A stretch of DNA of 8,423 nucleotides, taken from positions 1 to 8,423 of the forward strand of contig JAFVHC010000146.1 of NCBI GenBank assembly GCA_017474705.1, read 5' to 3'. Positions 6,808 to 8,423 of this stretch are shown in pieces; the first letter of the stretch is position 1, and each line of letters opens with the position of its first letter. The position numbers and the translations under genes were made by a program. Source of the DNA: Bacillota bacterium. Lineage in GTDB: Bacteria > Bacillota > Clostridia > Lachnospirales > Bianqueaceae. Under the pieces are notes generated by a model that was not told where the DNA came from, searched no databases, and saw only the letters and a program-made list of their open reading frames with translations.

Positions 6808-6813
6808 GGGCTC
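6787..6813 (-). terminator. Rho-independent terminator of the glgP gene cluster
   Basis: GAGCCCTTG (6792-6800) and CAAGGGCTC (6805-6813) form a perfect 9-bp stem with a 4-base loop. On the minus strand the stem is followed by TTTT and then an AT-rich tract. It begins 33 bases after the stop codon of the 289-residue gene. On the plus strand no T-run follows it, so the direction is clear. Confidence 0.82.
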
Positions 6814-6841
6814 AGGGATAATAAGGTAAAATCAGGGATAA
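6812..6841. repeat. 10-bp perfect direct repeat with a 20-bp period
   Basis: TCAGGGATAA occurs at 6812-6821 and again at 6832-6841, separated by 10 bases. It lies between the stop of the 289-residue gene and the terminator stem, which the first copy overlaps by two bases. Relative to the start predicted near 6771 for the membrane-protein gene, the copies fall at about -41 to -50 and -61 to -70, on the same face of the helix. That arrangement is typical of an activator site. No protein family is assigned. Confidence 0.5.
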
Positions 6842-6845
6842 GCGT

Positions 6846-7715
6846 TCAGATCTCCTTTATCGGGATCTGACACAGGCGCTGCCACAGCTCATCGACCCGC
6901 TGCGCCAGGCCATAGTTGACCTTATCGCATTTGAGCAGGAACCGCTCCGTGTCCTTTGCTTCTTCGTCGCTGATGCGGCACAATGTACGGAAAGCCGTCC
7001 AATCCTCAGCACGCTCTGACTGCAGGAACCGCAGTTCCTCCTCCAGACGGGCTTCCACATAGTCCAGGATCAGATCCTGGAAATCATCCGCGTAGGTCGT
7101 CCAGTAGGATTCATCGGAAAGCTCGTTCTCCGCGGCCAGGATCCTGCGGCCGGTATACTCGCCCATCAATTCGGACACGAAGGTATAGGTCTGGTCCCGC
7201 AGATCTCCGTCCGGCAGCAGTACTCCGTCCAGACGATCGTTCTCCGGATCCAAAGTATCCTCAACAGCCTCTTCTGGATCCACATCTGCCAGAACGTAAT
7301 GACGGTTGTACTTCAGAACGTCACGCACCTTGTCCTCGAGGACCTCAAGCAGATGTGCATCGTTCAGACGTTCATCGAACAGGTCCAGAAAATCCTCCTC
7401 ATCGAACCGGATGCCCTTGTCTTTGCGGTACTGTTCTTTCAAAGCACGTCCGCGTTCATAGGCTTTCATGGGCGACAGGTCCAGCACGCGCTGGTATAAG
7501 CGCTCCTTATAAGCATCGAAAGCGCGGTATGCATCCTCATACAGTTCTTCGATGATGTCGGAAGACAGCTTTGTCTTTGGCGCCAGGGCAATGCCCTGTT
7601 CCTTCAGATCCTTCAGGATCTCATCCCGATGCACGGGCAGCAGGAGTTCTTCCATTTTCCGGTCTTCCACCAGATCGAAGGAATCATCGATCTCGTCCTC
7701 CAGGTTCATGCTCAT
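6846..7715 (-). CDS. Acidic, helical cytoplasmic protein of unknown function, coupled to the glgP cluster
   Basis: A 289-residue protein I do not recognise. It is strongly acidic (eight Asp/Glu in the first 20 residues), appears almost wholly alpha-helical, and has no membrane segment, signal peptide or nucleotide-binding motif, so it should be soluble and cytoplasmic. Segments around 55-75, 110-135 and 220-235 (for example YVEARLEEELRFLQSE) look like amphipathic or coiled-coil helices that could mediate protein contacts. It has only two cysteines, both in the C-terminal 50 residues. The ATG at 7715 overlaps the TGA of the 73-residue gene as ATGA. AGGAGA at 7729-7734 is 13 bases upstream, rather far, so translation is likely coupled. 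It is the last gene before the terminator at 6787-6813. Its position suggests, but does not show, a role linked to glycogen breakdown. Confidence 0.82.
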   Translation of the reverse strand: MSMNLEDEIDDSFDLVEDRKMEELLLPVHRDEILKDLKEQGIALAPKTKLSSDIIEELYEDAYRAFDAYKERLYQRVLDLSPMKAYERGRALKEQYRKDKGIRFDEEDFLDLFDERLNDAHLLEVLEDKVRDVLKYNRHYVLADVDPEEAVEDTLDPENDRLDGVLLPDGDLRDQTYTFVSELMGEYTGRRILAAENELSDESYWTTYADDFQDLILDYVEARLEEELRFLQSERAEDWTAFRTLCRISDEEAKDTERFLLKCDKVNYGLAQRVDELWQRLCQIPIKEI

Positions 7716-7933
7716 ATCTTGAGCAGGATCTCCTGGTGAGAAAGCAATGTTTCATTCGCCGCGGCAAAGTATTCCCGGAAAGTCTCATATTCCCAAAGCA
7801 TCTGATAAAAGACCGCATCCGTGGGCCGCAGTTCCTCGATGCGCTCGTAAAAATCAGAAGCGATGCGATCGATCACCGCATGGGTGTCGACCGCATCGAT
7901 CAGGTCTTTTTGGATTTGTTCTAATAAGATCAT
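7712..7933 (-). CDS. Small protein of unknown function between glgP and the 289-residue gene
   Basis: A 73-residue, acidic, helical protein, not recognised. It opens MILLEQIQKDLIDAVDTHAV and has an aromatic-rich middle (FYQMLWEYETFREYF, about residues 42-56). It has no cysteine, membrane span or signal. The ATG at 7933 overlaps the glgP stop as ATGA. An SD-like GGAAAG lies at 7941-7946, 7 bases upstream. An in-frame GTG at 7948 would add five residues, but the ATG fits both the overlap and the ribosome site. Its own stop overlaps the start of the next gene by 4 bases. Two successive ATGA overlaps indicate that the three genes are translated as one unit and that their products may be needed together. 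Confidence 0.75.
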   Translation of the reverse strand: MILLEQIQKDLIDAVDTHAVIDRIASDFYERIEELRPTDAVFYQMLWEYETFREYFAAANETLLSHQEILLKI

Positions 7934-8423
7934 TTTTTGTCTTTCCACAGTGTCGTCAGATGCCAGATCCGATCGTTGTAATCCTGGATGGAACGATCCG
8001 CAGCGAATACATGCGCACCGGCCACATTGATGATGGCCTTCTTGTTCCAGGTCTGGGTATCTTTGAACTGCTCACCGGCGATACGCTGTACACGGCAGTA
8101 ATCCTCGAAATCCGCCAGGACCAGGTACGGATCGGCGGTGCCGAATCCATTGCCGATGATCAGGGAATGCACGATATCCTGATAGGAGATATACTGACCG
8201 CCTTCACGTCCGATCCCGTTCTGAATGGAGTTCAGGATGCGGGACAGCCACATGTTCTGCTGATAGTAGTTCATGGCATTATAACCATTGCGCTGCAATT
8301 CCAGCACCTCGTCCTTACGCAGGCCGAAGATGAACATATTCTCTTCACCAACGGATTCACAGATCTCGATGTTGGCACCGTCCATCGTACCGATGGTCAG
8401 CGCACCATTCAGCATGAACTTCA
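7930..8423 (-). CDS. glgP: Glycogen (alpha-glucan) phosphorylase, C-terminal part (5' end off the window)
   Basis: The visible 163 codons are the C-terminal portion of a PLP-dependent phosphorylase that releases glucose 1-phosphate from glycogen or maltodextrins. The fragment begins KFMLNGALTIGTMDGAN, the strongly conserved block after the GTGNM motif. By alignment with rabbit muscle phosphorylase, the lysine at 8421-8419 corresponds to the PLP-binding Lys680. Further family features are GEENMFIFG, the DPYLVLADF segment and a C-terminus reading DRIWHLTTLW. The protein ends at TGA 7932-7930, a normal end for the family, so only the 5' part is missing, because of the window boundary. The gene heads a cluster with the 73- and 289-residue genes. 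Bacterial enzymes of this family may be named GlgP or MalP, and specificity cannot be told from this fragment. Confidence 0.93.
   Translation of the reverse strand, partial: KFMLNGALTIGTMDGANIEICESVGEENMFIFGLRKDEVLELQRNGYNAMNYYQQNMWLSRILNSIQNGIGREGGQYISYQDIVHSLIIGNGFGTADPYLVLADFEDYCRVQRIAGEQFKDTQTWNKKAIINVAGAHVFAADRSIQDYNDRIWHLTTLWKDKK

Noticed and set aside
6983..7555. A plus-strand open frame of 190 codons opposite the 289-residue gene
   Set aside because: Its product is Pro/Arg/His-rich low-quality sequence typical of a shadow frame, while the opposite strand has an ATGA-coupled gene ending at a terminator.

Overview
The window looks like chromosomal DNA of a low-to-mid GC member of the Bacillota (Firmicutes). 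The reasons are a ClpE-type Clp ATPase with an N-terminal zinc finger, strong AGGAGG ribosome binding sites, SigA-like TTGnnn-N17-TATAAT promoters and compact rho-independent terminators. A gut-associated Erysipelotrichia or Clostridia lineage would fit the pectin-sugar genes, but this is inference and no rRNA or marker gene is present to settle it.

Layout: (1) positions 1-538, minus strand: the first 179 residues of a protein with a ParB-like 'EGNKRV' motif, cut by the window edge. It probably belongs to a family annotated as BMP-type substrate-binding proteins. (2) 539-759: a 221-base divergent intergenic region with one promoter in each direction. (3) 760-3072, plus strand: a 770-residue ClpE-like AAA+ unfoldase. 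(4) 3056-3118: a promoter and a terminator hairpin that overlap at the end of clpE. (5) 3151-5965, plus strand: a two-gene operon, uxaB (tagaturonate reductase) and uxaA (altronate dehydratase), two consecutive steps of D-galacturonate catabolism, closed by a terminator at 5982-6014. (6) 6013-8423, minus strand, converging on uxaA: the 3' end of glycogen phosphorylase (glgP), then two unrecognised genes (73 and 289 residues), each joined to the gene before by a 4-base ATGA overlap, then a terminator, then a separately promoted single-pass membrane protein of unknown function (244 residues).

How they work together: UxaB reduces tagaturonate to altronate and UxaA dehydrates altronate to 2-keto-3-deoxygluconate, feeding the KDG branch of sugar-acid catabolism; uxaC and the KDG kinase/aldolase genes are not in the window. 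ClpE would pair with ClpP (not present here) in protein quality control. The two small unknown genes are translationally chained to glgP and may act with glycogen breakdown.

No rRNA, tRNA, CRISPR array, insertion sequence or transposase was seen, and no gene-free stretch exceeds 300 bases. The least-explained parts are the two genes coupled to glgP, the 10-bp direct repeat with a 20-bp period upstream of the membrane-protein promoter, and the two places where a promoter is built into the preceding terminator. I did not find clear evidence of a wholly new multi-gene system.
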